Notes: generated by a model not told the origin, from the letters alone. 64,000 nt of DNA from an uncultured Lachnospiraceae bacterium (GCA_945949085.1 CAMFDJ010000005.1:1-64000); one strand, 5' to 3'; numbered from the stretch's first letter, positions 54,717 to 64,000 are shown. Numbers and translations: made by a program.

Positions 54717-54756
54717 GTATAAAAAGGAACCTGTGCTTTTTGCGGGATCGGAGCGC

Positions 54757-56361
54757 TTAGCAGTCTTTTTTCTGCAAAAGCTCACAGATGCCGAGTGCCG
54801 TCAGAAAATAACCGCTTAAGTAGAAGCAGAAATAATACATGAAGAACATGGCCGGTGCCGTGAGGAAGATCAGAACAACCTGTGTGCTTTGGAGAATCAT
54901 CAAGAAAGCAAGCAGGTTGTTTTTTCGTATGCAGGCAGCCACAAATAGGATGAGCATACAGAAAACGACCGGAATACAGTTGTAAAAAACGGGCAGAAGG
55001 GGCGTGGTCTCTATGTCGCCCTGCCGGTAGGTGCGCTGCGCCAGAAATGAGATCGTCCGCTCGCGCAGAGCCTGCCCGAGCGGTGGCTGCATCATGACAA
55101 ACATTGCCTTATAATCCATGTCATAGTAGACAAGCCTGTTGATCGCATCGACGCACTCACCGCCGGGATGGTTGATATAGTTCGGATACAGCCCGTTCGT
55201 GTAGGCAAAGGTCTGCATTCTGTATTTCAGGAATTTATCGGGATTATAGATGATCAGACGCAGGGATGCGCGCATAAAGCGGGACAATTGTTCCTCGGGC
55301 AGCTTATCCTCAATGTTCCAGTACTGACTGATATTACGTACGGAAGCACACTGCTTTAGGAGCTGTACGTCCACCAGTTCGTTGATTGTCATGATGTCAT
55401 CATAGACACAGGGACCCTTCAGCGTCTCCGCCTCCGTAAACAGGTTGGCAAGCGGATTTAAGACCAGAGAAATCGGATATTTGTTGCTGCCGTCAAGTGC
55501 AATCTTATTGGGGACGTTGCAGCCTGTGTAGCAGAGGGCAATCAGGAGAAGCATGCAAACAAAACGCTTCAAATTGACCTGTCTGGTCAATAGAAAGAAA
55601 AGAGGCAGGAAAACAAGCAGATAAACATATTCACTTCTCCACGCAATGAGCAGACCGCTTAAGGCAGACAGCAGTATCAGATAACGAGGTGAAAACGTTT
55701 TTGTCTTTGTCAGGTAGAACAGCTTACCGATGAGAAAGAGAAAAATCCAGCCCACCAGTGTGGCGCGAAGGGTAAAGAGATTGCCGTCGATCACCGGAAG
55801 CAGGATAAATGGAAGATAGAGCAGATATCTGGCTTTTCCGGAAAACAGAGACATCATATCGTGCATGACAACGGCAAAGATCGTACAGATGATGAGAAGC
55901 TGGATCAGCACGATCGTGGCCATGGACGGAAAGAACAAAAGTGCAACAATATAAAAGATGCTTGTCAGACCGGACTGTGCACCGGATAGGGTAAACTGCA
56001 GGGCGGATTTTATCACATAAAATTCATCACCCTTGAAAATACCCGGCCAGGTGAGCAGCCAGAAGACAGACATAAAGCAAAAATACAGAAGGAAATATTT
56101 GAAATAAGAAAGAAACTGCCGGTTGCGCTGCAGGAGATTCACAACCACCATACCAAAAACAAAGTAAAAGGCGTAACAAAATACGATGGCGAGCCCTATG
56201 ATGCCATATACATACAGAGGCGTCGGCGTGGGCAGTGTAAAAGTTACCGTATCCCGCCCTTTGACAATCATGATATGCAAAATGCAGCACAGCAGCGCGG
56301 CCGGAAAACAAAATCGATATTTGTATAAGAAACATTTGGTTTGGTTGCGGGTGATGTTCAT
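54757..56361 (-). CDS. Multi-pass membrane protein of glycosyltransferase-like (DUF6020?) type
   Basis: 534 residues. The start is ATG 56361 with AGAAAGG in front; the longer frame adds a poorly formed N-terminus. About 12 hydrophobic segments are seen, with a large loop after the sixth (about residues 280-420, rich in charged residues). The segment LLTWPGIFKGDEFYVIKSAL, a Pro-Gly and acidic motif after the third or fourth helix, recalls GT-C-type or DUF6020 membrane proteins that act on lipid-linked sugars. The family call is tentative. It faces pta and DUF177, which flank it on the plus strand, and interrupts the normal pta-ackA order. Confidence 0.7.
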   Translation of the reverse strand: MNITRNQTKCFLYKYRFCFPAALLCCILHIMIVKGRDTVTFTLPTPTPLYVYGIIGLAIVFCYAFYFVFGMVVVNLLQRNRQFLSYFKYFLLYFCFMSVFWLLTWPGIFKGDEFYVIKSALQFTLSGAQSGLTSIFYIVALLFFPSMATIVLIQLLIICTIFAVVMHDMMSLFSGKARYLLYLPFILLPVIDGNLFTLRATLVGWIFLFLIGKLFYLTKTKTFSPRYLILLSALSGLLIAWRSEYVYLLVFLPLFFLLTRQVNLKRFVCMLLLIALCYTGCNVPNKIALDGSNKYPISLVLNPLANLFTEAETLKGPCVYDDIMTINELVDVQLLKQCASVRNISQYWNIEDKLPEEQLSRFMRASLRLIIYNPDKFLKYRMQTFAYTNGLYPNYINHPGGECVDAINRLVYYDMDYKAMFVMMQPPLGQALRERTISFLAQRTYRQGDIETTPLLPVFYNCIPVVFCMLILFVAACIRKNNLLAFLMILQSTQVVLIFLTAPAMFFMYYFCFYLSGYFLTALGICELLQKKDC

Positions 56362-56528
56362 GGCAGATACCTTTCTTTCTATCATAAAATAAAATACCGG
56401 ATATTGTAGCATTGCAATTTGTTTGATCCCTTTGTAATATATCATATGGAAAGGCTGTTGTGCAATTGCTGCGATCTGACCTGAAAAAAAACGTTGTAAA
56501 ACCTGATGTGAATCTTGAAAAAATGTTG

Positions 56529-56557
56529 TTGACAAACTACAGGCACCTATGTATAAT
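56529..56557 (+). promoter_or_regulatory. Consensus sigma-A promoter before DUF177
   Basis: Perfect TTGACA (56529-56534), a 17-base spacer and perfect TATAAT (56552-56557). It lies 27 bases before the DUF177 start and drives the DUF177-rpmF genes. Confidence 0.9.
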
Positions 56558-56583
56558 TGTTTGAGTGTGGATAGGAGTATGCT

Positions 56584-57093
56584 ATGTTATATAACCTGAC
56601 CGATATTTTTTCAAAAGAAGACAAGGCAATCACCATTGATGTTCCGTATGAACAGGATACGATCAGCAATGGACACGAAACCTATGCGATATTGGAGAAG
56701 ACCGATTTGCATCTGACGCTAACAAACGTAGCGAAGGGAGAGGTGCAGATAGAGGGAGAATGTCGTATCGTGTGTGAGATTCCCTGTGCGAGATGCCTGA
56801 AATCGGTGAATGTGCCGATGGAGCTTTCGGTGAAAGAATATGTGAAGGAATGTGAGATAGGGAATCCTGAAGCAACCGAGGAAATGCCTTATATGGATGG
56901 CTATCAGCTTGATATAGATGCGCTCCTTGGGAATGAAATCATGATAAACTGGCCGATGAAGGTTCTCTGCAAAGAGGATTGCAAAGGAATTTGCAAGGTT
57001 TGCGGTAAGGATCTGAATGAGGGGGATTGTGGATGCGACTCGTTCGTCCCAGACCCACGCATGGCAGTGTTGAAAGATATCTTTAACACGTGA
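56584..57093 (+). CDS. DUF177/YceD family protein
   Basis: 169 residues from ATG 56584, with GGAGT eight bases upstream. The family has a central cysteine pair in CEIPCARCLKSVNVPMELSV and an end rich in cysteine (CKEDCKGICKVCGKDLNEGD then CGCD), probably binding zinc. YceD is nearly always linked to rpmF, and has been connected with 23S rRNA processing in E. coli and plants. The rpmF gene starts 15 bases after it. Confidence 0.93.
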   Translation: MLYNLTDIFSKEDKAITIDVPYEQDTISNGHETYAILEKTDLHLTLTNVAKGEVQIEGECRIVCEIPCARCLKSVNVPMELSVKEYVKECEIGNPEATEEMPYMDGYQLDIDALLGNEIMINWPMKVLCKEDCKGICKVCGKDLNEGDCGCDSFVPDPRMAVLKDIFNT

Positions 57094-57108
57094 TAAGGAG
57101 GTGCAACG

Positions 57109-57291
57109 ATGTCTATCTGTCCAAAAAATAAATCTTCTAAAGGTAGAAGAGATAAGAGAAGAGCCAATTGGAAAATGAGTGCTCCTACATTGGTAAAATG
57201 TAGCAAATGTGGCGCTTTGATGATGCCGCACAGAGTATGTAAGGCTTGCGGAAGCTACAACAAGAAAGAAATCGTTTCTGTAGCAGAATAA
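57109..57291 (+). CDS. rpmF: Ribosomal protein L32
   Basis: 60 residues from ATG 57109 behind AAGGAGG. The N-terminus NKSSKGRRDKRRANWKMSAP is characteristic of L32. The zinc ribbon is complete: CSKC and CKAC, with MPHRVCK between. Part of the large ribosomal subunit. A strong terminator follows. Confidence 0.97.
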   Translation: MSICPKNKSSKGRRDKRRANWKMSAPTLVKCSKCGALMMPHRVCKACGSYNKKEIVSVAE

Positions 57292-57304
57292 GAAAATGCA
57301 TGAT

Positions 57305-57337
57305 AAGACTTCCTGTTTTGGGAAGTCTTGTTTTTTT
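57305..57337 (+). terminator. Rho-independent terminator after rpmF
   Basis: AAGACTTCC (57305-57313) and GGAAGTCTT (57321-57329), perfect, followed by G and seven Ts. Confidence 0.93.
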
Positions 57338-57351
57338 GCTTTTTCTTGCTT

Positions 57352-57379
57352 TTTACCTGTGTTTTTAGTAAACTATAAT
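57352..57379 (+). promoter_or_regulatory. Promoter for plsX
   Basis: TATAAT (57374-57379) with a -35-like TTTACC (57352-57357) and a 16-base spacer, 50 bases before the plsX start. Expected because rpmF ends in a terminator. Confidence 0.55.
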
Positions 57380-57429
57380 GTAGCGGTTTTATGGACAAAA
57401 GTAAAACTGATGGAACAGGAGGATGGAAC

Positions 57430-58452
57430 ATGGCAGAGCTTGTTAAGGTTGTTGTGGATGCAATGGGTGGAGACAACGCACCGGGTGTCACTGTACAGGG
57501 AGCGGTAGATGCTGTCAATGAAAATGAAAATATCTTTATTTATCTGGCTGGTCTGAAGGAAGCAGTCAGCGTCGAGCTTGCAAAATATACATATGATAAA
57601 AGCAGGATTGAAATAGTGGAGACAACGGAAGTGATTGAGATGGCCGAACCGCCCGTCAATGCCATCCGTACCAAGAAGGATTCTTCTATTGTAAAGGGAA
57701 TGATGATGGTCAGAAATGGGCAGGCAGACGCCTTTGTTTCTGCCGGAAGTACAGGCGCTGTCCTTGTAGGGGGACAGGTTCTTGTGGGACGTATTAAGGG
57801 CGTTGAGCGTCCGCCGCTGGCACCCCTTATTCCAACAGATAATGCAAAGGGCTGTTCTCTGCTGATTGATTGTGGTGCCAATGTGGATGCAAGACCATCC
57901 AATCTGGTTCAGTTCGCTAAAATGGGATCGATTTATATGGAAAGTGTCATGGGCATTAAAAATCCGAAGGTCGGCATTGTGAATATCGGTGCAGAGGAAG
58001 AAAAAGGGAATTCGCTTGTCAAGGAAACATTCCCATTATTAAAAGCATGCCCGGACATCAATTTTGTCGGCAGTGTGGAAGCGAGAGATATTCCCGCGGG
58101 TGTAGTAGACGTTGTAGTCTGTGAAGCATTTGTGGGTAACGTGATTTTGAAAACATATGAAGGTGTCGGAGCGACGCTGATCAGTAAGGTGAAGAAGGGT
58201 ATGATGTCTACGCTTCGCAGCAAGATAGGGGCACTTCTTGTAAAACCTGCATTGAAGGAGACTTTGAAAGCGTTTGATCTGGAGCAGTATGGAGGCGCAC
58301 CGATGCTTGGTCTGAACGGCCTTGTGGTAAAGACACACGGAAGCAGCAAGGCGATTGAGATCAAAAATTCCATTCTGCAGTGTCTGACCTTTCAGGAGCA
58401 GGGAATCAATGATAAGATCAGAGAACAGATCCAAAAAAGAGACGTGCAGTAG
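57430..58452 (+). CDS. plsX: Phosphate acyltransferase PlsX
   Basis: 340 residues. ATG 57430 has AGGAGG about nine bases ahead, so the 13 codons upstream are not used. PlsX turns acyl-ACP into acyl phosphate for phospholipid synthesis. The hallmark opening is VKVVVDAMGGDNAPGVTVQG. Other landmarks are SAGSTGAVLVGGQVLVGRIK, LIDCGANVDARPSNLVQFAK and EAFVGNVILKTYEGVGATLI. The next gene, 12 bases on, is acyl carrier protein. Confidence 0.95.
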   Translation: MAELVKVVVDAMGGDNAPGVTVQGAVDAVNENENIFIYLAGLKEAVSVELAKYTYDKSRIEIVETTEVIEMAEPPVNAIRTKKDSSIVKGMMMVRNGQADAFVSAGSTGAVLVGGQVLVGRIKGVERPPLAPLIPTDNAKGCSLLIDCGANVDARPSNLVQFAKMGSIYMESVMGIKNPKVGIVNIGAEEEKGNSLVKETFPLLKACPDINFVGSVEARDIPAGVVDVVVCEAFVGNVILKTYEGVGATLISKVKKGMMSTLRSKIGALLVKPALKETLKAFDLEQYGGAPMLGLNGLVVKTHGSSKAIEIKNSILQCLTFQEQGINDKIREQIQKRDVQ

Positions 58453-58464
58453 GAGAATGGATAC

Positions 58465-58701
58465 ATGGAACTTAATATATTAAAGAAGGTGCTTGTTGAA
58501 GTTCTATCCGTCGATGAGAGTGAAATCCATTTGGAGACAACATTTTTGGGTGATCTCGGTGCGGATTCGCTGGATATTTATCAGATTATCTTAAAGCTGG
58601 AGGATGCATTGCAGCTCCATTTTGAGGCGAAGGATGTGGAGAAGATCGAGACGGTCGGACAGGCACTGGCACTGATTGAAAGTATGGAGAAGGCTGTATA
58701 G
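58465..58701 (+). CDS. acpP: Acyl carrier protein
   Basis: 78 residues from ATG 58465 behind TAGGAG. The phosphopantetheine serine lies in LGADSLDIYQIILKLEDALQ. An acidic four-helix protein of normal length. It carries the acyl chains that PlsX uses. The RNase III gene starts one base after its TAG. Confidence 0.96.
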   Translation: MELNILKKVLVEVLSVDESEIHLETTFLGDLGADSLDIYQIILKLEDALQLHFEAKDVEKIETVGQALALIESMEKAV

Positions 58702-58702
58702 G

Positions 58703-59410
58703 ATGGAAATGCAAAAACTATGCGAACTGGAAGAAAAGATTGGATATCATTATCGGAATCAAAAGCTGCTTCGGCAGGCGATGACACATACTTCCTTTGT
58801 CAATGAGCAGAAAATCAATAAACTTGGCAGTTATGAGAGAATCGAATTTTTAGGGGATGCGGTGCTGGAGATGATCAGCAGCGAATTTTTCTATCACACT
58901 TATCCGGAAATGCCGGAGGGCAATCTGACAAAGCTGCGCGCAAGCAGTGTTTGTGAACAGGCACTTGCCATAACGGCAAGACAGCTTGACCTTGGCTCGT
59001 ATCTGCTGCTTGGAAAAGGGGAAGAAATGACCGGTGGCAGAGAACGGGATTCTATTATTGCGGACGGTGTGGAAGCAATCATCGGTTCCATCTATCTGGA
59101 TGGGGGATTTGAACCTGCCAAGGCATTTATTCTTCGTTTTGTATTAAATGATCTGGAGACAAAACAGCTTTTCTATGACGCAAAGTCTATTTTGCAGGAA
59201 ACGGTACAGACCGGGAAACTCGGAGAACTTTCTTATCAGCTCACGGGAGAAGAAGGACCGGATCATGATAAGGTATTTCAGACGCAGGCACTCATAGACG
59301 GTAAGGTGGTCGGAACAGGCACCGGCAGATCCAAAAAGCTTGCGGAGCAGCATGCAGCCTATGAGGCATTGCTTGGCATGAAGGGCATTGCTGCGAAAAG
59401 CGTGAAATGA
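58703..59410 (+). CDS. rnc: Ribonuclease III
   Basis: 235 residues. ATG 58703 is chosen because it gives the usual family start, one base after the acpP stop; the longer frame overlaps acpP. The RNase III signature is ERIEFLGDAVLEMISSEFFY, the metal site E-x6-D is present in DSIIADGVEAIIGSIYLDGG, and a double-stranded RNA-binding domain ends the protein (KKLAEQHAAYEALLGMKG). It cuts rRNA precursors and other duplex RNA. Confidence 0.96.
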   Translation: MEMQKLCELEEKIGYHYRNQKLLRQAMTHTSFVNEQKINKLGSYERIEFLGDAVLEMISSEFFYHTYPEMPEGNLTKLRASSVCEQALAITARQLDLGSYLLLGKGEEMTGGRERDSIIADGVEAIIGSIYLDGGFEPAKAFILRFVLNDLETKQLFYDAKSILQETVQTGKLGELSYQLTGEEGPDHDKVFQTQALIDGKVVGTGTGRSKKLAEQHAAYEALLGMKGIAAKSVK

Positions 59411-59429
59411 AAACAGAAGTAGGTGTAAG

Positions 59430-62400
59430 ATGTATTTAAAGAGCATTGAGGTACATGGATTTAAATCCTTTGCTAATAAAATATTGTTTGAATTCCACAA
59501 TGGAATCACAGGTATCGTGGGTCCAAACGGCAGCGGTAAGAGTAATGTGGCTGATGCGGTCAGATGGGTACTGGGGGAACAGAGCGTCAAGCAGCTGCGC
59601 GGCGCTTCCATGCAGGATGTTATTTTCTCCGGTACGCAGAACCGGAAACCGCTCGGGTATGCGTATGTGGCAATCACTCTTGACAATTCGGATCATTCGC
59701 TTGCCATAGATTATGAAGAGGTGACGGTTGCAAGACGTCTGTACAGGTCCGGCGACAGCGAGTATCTGATCAATGGCAGTGTCTGCCGTCTTAGGGACGT
59801 CCAGACATTATTTTATGATACCGGTATCGGCAAAGAGGGTTATTCTATCATCGGACAGGGGCAGATCGATAAGATCCTTTCCGGAAAACCGGAGGAGAGA
59901 CGCGAACTTTTCGATGAGGCAGCCGGCATTGTAAAGTTCAAAAAGAGAAAAATAGATGCGCAGAAAAAGCTGGCAAATGAGAAGCAGAATCTTTTGCGTG
60001 TCAATGATATACTGGCAGAGCTTGAGAAACAGACAGGACCGCTTGAAAAGCAGTCTGAAAAGGCAAAGATCTATCTTCGTAAAAAGGAAGAAATGAAGAT
60101 GCTGGATGTCAATGTGTTTCTTCTGGAAAACAAAGAATTACAGGAAAAGCTTGCCCGTGTTTCGGAGAATTATGAGATTGCGGAGGGCTCCCTTACAGAA
60201 AACAGGGAGAAACTAAGCCGTATCAAGGAGGAATATGACCGGATCGCTCTTTCTATAGAGAAATTGGAGGAAACCATCAACGAGGAGCGCATGCAGCTTT
60301 CTAATGCCTCCGAAATACGGACAAGGCTCGAGGCACAGATCAGCATTTTGAAGGAGCAGATCAAAGCGGCGAGTGAAAATGAAGAGCACTTCCAGACAAG
60401 AGTAAAGAATATACGTGATCAGATTGCTGCAAAAGAGGCAGAAAAGGAAGTCATTCTGCAGGAAAAGAAACAGTTTGATGATAAGATCAGCGAGCAGCAG
60501 GAGATTCTGCAAAAGGCAAAACAGGCGCTTGCTGAAATGCAGAAACAGATAGATACCTATCATGATGAGATTGAAACAGGGAAAGCAACGCTTTTGGATA
60601 CGCTCAATGAACGCGGCGGGATGAAAGCAAAGGCATCGAATCTGGATACCAGGCTGGAGCAGATTTCCATTCAAAAGGCAGAACTCAGTTCCAAATTATT
60701 GAAAGCAAAGTCCGATGAGGCGCAGCAGGATGAGGCACTTTTAAAACTGGAGGAGGAGTTTAACCGGCTGACCGGTCAGATCAGTGAAAATGACAGGCAG
60801 ATTAAGGAAATGGAGCAAAAATCAGGCACTTTTTCCGAACGTTTATCTGCAAAAGACAGAGAACTTCGTGATGCACAGACGAAGTATCACAATGCGAAGG
60901 CAAAGCTTGAGTCCATCTCCAATCTGACGGAGCGCTATGAGGGGTATGATCACAGTGTCCGCAAGGTTATGGAGCAGAAAGAAAAGAGCAAGGGTATTGT
61001 CGGCGTTGTGGCTGATATTATTTCGGTAGAGTCAAAATATGAGACGGCTATTGAGACAGCGCTTGGCGGCAATATCAAGAATATTGTCACAGAGGATGAA
61101 GAAACAGCCAAGAAGATGATCGGCTTTTTGAAACAGAATAAATTCGGGCGTGCAACGTTTCTGCCGCTGACCAGTATACAGAATCCACAGGAGTTTAAGA
61201 CACCTGAGGTTCTGGATGAGGAAGGTGTCATCGGGATGGCATGTGATCTTGTGAAGACCGAGAAGAGATACAGAAATGTCGCAAAGGCAATGCTGGGAAG
61301 AATCGTGGTTGTGGATCATATCGACCATGCCGTTAAAATTGCGCGCAAATTTGATTACGGCGTCCGTATGGTGACAATAGAAGGAGAACTGCTTGTACCG
61401 GGCGGTGCCATTTCCGGCGGTGCGTTCCGCAATAACAGCAATCTTCTCGGAAGACGGAGGGAATTGACGGAGCTTGAGGAGCAGGTGAAAAAATGCCTGC
61501 AGGAGATCGAAGCACTGGAAGGTGATATTGTTGCCATCAAGGAAGAACGTAACTGTCACAGAAGAGAAATGGAGACTTTGCGTCAGAAACAGCAGGAGAC
61601 GTTCCTTGCCCAGAACACGGCACGCATGAATGTGGCGCAGGCAAAGGAGAAAAGGAATCAGTCCGGAGCAGGGTTTGTGCAGCTAAAGGAACAGTCACAG
61701 GAGATCGAGAGACAATATCAGGAAATCAATAAGGAAAAAGAACGTATCCAGAAGGAACTTGAGCAGTCTTTTGCAATGGAAGAGAATATCAAGCAGCAGA
61801 TTGAGACCATGCAGAAGGAAATGGACGTGCTCAGAAACAAGGAGACAGAGGAAAGCGAGAAAGTTTCCGAGCTGAATATGAAGACCGAAATGGTTCTGCA
61901 AAAGCAGGGATTTTTGCAGGAAAATGTGGATCGTATCAATGGAGAGATCGGCAGAGTGCAGACAGAGCTTGATGAAATCCTTGCGACACTTCATATGTCA
62001 AAAGAAGAGGTAGAGAGAAAACAGCAGGAGATTAAGCAGCTTGAGGATACAATAGCAGCGTCTTATACCTCACAGGATGAAAATCAGGAAAAGCTGAACA
62101 GTGATATTGCCAGAAAACAGGAGCTTGCTGAAAAACAGCGTAATTTCTTTACGGAGAGAGAACAACTGACGGATAGCATCAGCAATCTGGATAAAGAAGT
62201 GTTTAAGCTGGCGGCCAGTCGTGACCGTCTGCAGGAATTTCTGGAAAATCAGATCAATTATATGTGGGATGAATATGAGATTACGCTCTCCGGCGCAGGA
62301 CAGATGCGTGATCCGCAGATGAATGATCTTCCGGGAATGAAAAAACGCATTCAGACGATCAAGGATGAGATCCGAAGACTCGGCGATGTCAATGTCAATG

Positions 62401-62990
62401 CCATTGAGCAGTATAAAGAGCTGATGGAACGCTACAGCTTTTTGAACAACCAGCAGAAGGATCTGGTAGGTGCCGAACAGACACTTCTCGGCATTATCGA
62501 TGAACTTGACGAATCGATGCGCAAACAATTTAATGAACGTTTTGCACAGATCAGTGTGGAATTTGATAAAGTATTTAAGGAATTGTTTGGCGGCGGAGCG
62601 GGCACACTGGAGCTGATGGAGGATGAGGATGTGCTGGAAGCAGGCATCAGGATCATCGCACAGCCGCCCGGAAAGAAACTGCAGAATATGATGCAGCTCT
62701 CCGGTGGAGAAAAGGCTTTGACAGCGATTGCGCTTTTATTTGCGATACAGAACTTAAAGCCTTCGCCGTTCTGTCTGCTGGATGAGATTGAGGCGGCGCT
62801 CGATGATTCCAACGTCGGACGATTTGCAAAATATCTACATAAGCTGACAAAGCATACACAGTTTATTGTCATAACACACAGACGAGGCACTATGGAACGT
62901 GCGGACAGACTGTATGGTATCACGATGCAGGAGAAGGGTGTTTCGACACTTGTCAGCGTAAATTTAATTGAAAAAGATTTGTCGCAGTAG
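59430..62990 (+). CDS. smc: Chromosome segregation protein SMC
   Basis: 1186 residues from ATG 59430. Condensin ATPase. Walker A GIVGPNGSGKSNVADAVRWV at the N-terminus, long coiled coil (about 170-500), hinge (about 510-680, VIGMACDLVKTEKRYRNVAK and GGAISGGAFRNNS), second coiled coil (to about 1000), signature QLSGGEKALTAIALLFAIQN and Walker B FCLLDEIEAALDD. The partner genes scpA and scpB are not in this window. Confidence 0.97.
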   Translation: MYLKSIEVHGFKSFANKILFEFHNGITGIVGPNGSGKSNVADAVRWVLGEQSVKQLRGASMQDVIFSGTQNRKPLGYAYVAITLDNSDHSLAIDYEEVTVARRLYRSGDSEYLINGSVCRLRDVQTLFYDTGIGKEGYSIIGQGQIDKILSGKPEERRELFDEAAGIVKFKKRKIDAQKKLANEKQNLLRVNDILAELEKQTGPLEKQSEKAKIYLRKKEEMKMLDVNVFLLENKELQEKLARVSENYEIAEGSLTENREKLSRIKEEYDRIALSIEKLEETINEERMQLSNASEIRTRLEAQISILKEQIKAASENEEHFQTRVKNIRDQIAAKEAEKEVILQEKKQFDDKISEQQEILQKAKQALAEMQKQIDTYHDEIETGKATLLDTLNERGGMKAKASNLDTRLEQISIQKAELSSKLLKAKSDEAQQDEALLKLEEEFNRLTGQISENDRQIKEMEQKSGTFSERLSAKDRELRDAQTKYHNAKAKLESISNLTERYEGYDHSVRKVMEQKEKSKGIVGVVADIISVESKYETAIETALGGNIKNIVTEDEETAKKMIGFLKQNKFGRATFLPLTSIQNPQEFKTPEVLDEEGVIGMACDLVKTEKRYRNVAKAMLGRIVVVDHIDHAVKIARKFDYGVRMVTIEGELLVPGGAISGGAFRNNSNLLGRRRELTELEEQVKKCLQEIEALEGDIVAIKEERNCHRREMETLRQKQQETFLAQNTARMNVAQAKEKRNQSGAGFVQLKEQSQEIERQYQEINKEKERIQKELEQSFAMEENIKQQIETMQKEMDVLRNKETEESEKVSELNMKTEMVLQKQGFLQENVDRINGEIGRVQTELDEILATLHMSKEEVERKQQEIKQLEDTIAASYTSQDENQEKLNSDIARKQELAEKQRNFFTEREQLTDSISNLDKEVFKLAASRDRLQEFLENQINYMWDEYEITLSGAGQMRDPQMNDLPGMKKRIQTIKDEIRRLGDVNVNAIEQYKELMERYSFLNNQQKDLVGAEQTLLGIIDELDESMRKQFNERFAQISVEFDKVFKELFGGGAGTLELMEDEDVLEAGIRIIAQPPGKKLQNMMQLSGGEKALTAIALLFAIQNLKPSPFCLLDEIEAALDDSNVGRFAKYLHKLTKHTQFIVITHRRGTMERADRLYGITMQEKGVSTLVSVNLIEKDLSQ

Positions 62991-63066
62991 ATGCATCCAT
63001 GCATAAAGCAGAGCAATGAAACAGGGATGGCCTGAAACGATGTAAGTAAAAATGTGAGGACAGCGC

Positions 63067-64000
63067 ATGAGTGAAGAAAAAAAAGGGTTTTTCAGCCGGC
63101 TGAAGGCTGGGCTTGAAAAGACAAGAAATAATATTGTCAGTGGTATTGATTCGGTATTTAACGGTTTTTCCAGTATTGACGATGATTTTTATGAGGAGCT
63201 GGAAGAAATCCTGGTAATGGGAGATATCGGAATCCATGCAACAAACGAGATTATTGAGCGCCTGAAACAGCAGGTAAAAGAACAGCATATCAAGCAGCCG
63301 TCAGACTGTAAGCATATCTTGATTGACAGTATCAAGCAGCAGATGCAGGTCGGAGAGATGGCTTATGAATTTGAACATACCCAGTCTGTTGTGCTTGTCA
63401 TTGGTGTGAATGGTGTTGGAAAAACGACGAGTGTCGGAAAGCTTGCCGGCAAGCTGAAGGATCAGGGGCGTAAGGTGCTTTTGGCGGCCGCGGATACCTT
63501 TCGTGCGGCAGCTGTGGAGCAGCTTGAGGAATGGGCGCATCGCGCCAGAGTTGATATCATTTCAGGGGCGGAAGGCGCAGATCCTGCCAGTGTGATCTAC
63601 GATGCGGTCAGTGCGGCAAAAGCACGAAAGGCAGATGTGCTTTTGTGTGATACGGCCGGCAGACTCCATAACAAAAAGAATCTTATGGAAGAACTGAAAA
63701 AGATCAACCGAATCATCGATAAGGAATTTCCCGATGCACACAGAGAAAATCTCGTTGTGCTGGACGGCACAACAGGACAGAATGCGCTTGCGCAGGCCCG
63801 CGAGTTTGGGGAAGTGGCAGATCTGACAGGCATTATCCTGACAAAGATGGACGGAACAGCCAAGGGTGGTATCGCAGTGGCAATTCAGTCAGAACTGAAG
63901 GTACCTGTGAAATACATTGGTGTGGGAGAAACAATCGATGATCTGCAGAAGTTTGATGCCGATCAGTTTGTGGATGCGCTTTTTGATGTGAAACATGAAG
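63067..64000 (+). CDS. ftsY: Signal recognition particle receptor FtsY (runs off the window)
   Basis: At least 311 residues from ATG 63067, behind GTGAGG. The short acidic N-terminus (SEEKKGFFSRLKAGLEKTRN) leads into the helical N domain and the GTPase: G1 LVIGVNGVGKTTSVGKLAGK, the DTFRAAAVEQLEEW loop, G3 DTAGRLHNKKNLMEELKKIN and G4 TKMDGTAKGGI. It binds the SRP to deliver ribosomes to the membrane. The C-terminal end is beyond base 64000. Confidence 0.96.
   Translation, partial: MSEEKKGFFSRLKAGLEKTRNNIVSGIDSVFNGFSSIDDDFYEELEEILVMGDIGIHATNEIIERLKQQVKEQHIKQPSDCKHILIDSIKQQMQVGEMAYEFEHTQSVVLVIGVNGVGKTTSVGKLAGKLKDQGRKVLLAAADTFRAAAVEQLEEWAHRARVDIISGAEGADPASVIYDAVSAAKARKADVLLCDTAGRLHNKKNLMEELKKINRIIDKEFPDAHRENLVVLDGTTGQNALAQAREFGEVADLTGIILTKMDGTAKGGIAVAIQSELKVPVKYIGVGETIDDLQKFDADQFVDALFDVKHE

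Noticed and set aside
1..64000. CRISPR arrays, prophage or complete insertion sequences
   Set aside because: No regular spaced repeats, phage structural genes or transposase genes were found.

Overview
The window looks like a chromosomal segment of an anaerobic gut Firmicute of the Lachnospiraceae type. The reasons are an estimated mid-40s percent GC by eye, AGGAGG-type ribosome binding sites, an [FeFe]-hydrogenase and rubrerythrin, many c-di-GMP and two-component sensors, GH3 and GH13 glycosidases, and the clostridial order tmcAL-pta-(ackA)-DUF177-rpmF-plsX-acpP-rnc-smc-ftsY. Species cannot be fixed from the sequence alone. No rRNA, CRISPR array, prophage or intact insertion sequence was seen. 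Two tRNA genes are present (Leu-CAA, Gly-CCC).

Layout. 1-510 is a decayed region with the tail of a ferredoxin-like gene, short GGGGACG repeats and an acetyltransferase stub. 511-2204 is a redox triad: a thioredoxin-like lipoprotein, a hidden 45-residue CXXC protein and a NapH-type polyferredoxin. 2223-6823 carries a NUDIX hydrolase, an RlmI-type methyltransferase, a GNAT enzyme, a coiled-coil protein and a double-domain bacteriohemerythrin. 6838-11296 has a galK remnant and an AraC regulator divergent from an acetyltransferase and a GH3 glucosidase. 11413-13964 holds two tandem GGDEF paralogues. 14051-16165 is one reading frame joining an [FeFe]-hydrogenase to rubredoxin and rubrerythrin. 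16328-19843 has the two tRNAs around an ECF S component, a class V aminotransferase and a MocR regulator, which may be a vitamin B6 group. 20038-27902 has an RsmH-like methyltransferase, purC, a membrane protein with a NarL-type two-component pair, an aldo/keto reductase and an esterase.

28142-35520 is the most unusual part. It contains a 1200-residue receptor with an ECF-S-like membrane domain, beta-propeller, Y_Y_Y domain and HD-GYP output. An overlapping gene encodes a membrane-anchored BMP-type binding protein, and a MalT-like STAND/LuxR regulator follows. No transporter permease or ATPase is nearby, so this looks like a self-contained sensing module rather than an importer.

35710-41490 has a gamma carbonic anhydrase, an inverted pair of AGGGACG repeats, an alpha-amylase with an odd C-terminal tail, a hybrid histidine kinase and a zinc-finger membrane protein. 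41505-51973 is a dense run: polA, coaE, a long FtsA-like protein, a metallo-hydrolase, an ACT protein with a UPF0210 protein, and a GHKL/LytTR pair. 52143-64000 is the conserved tmcAL-to-ftsY block, in which ackA is missing and an opposite-strand membrane protein lies in its usual place. ftsY runs off the right edge.
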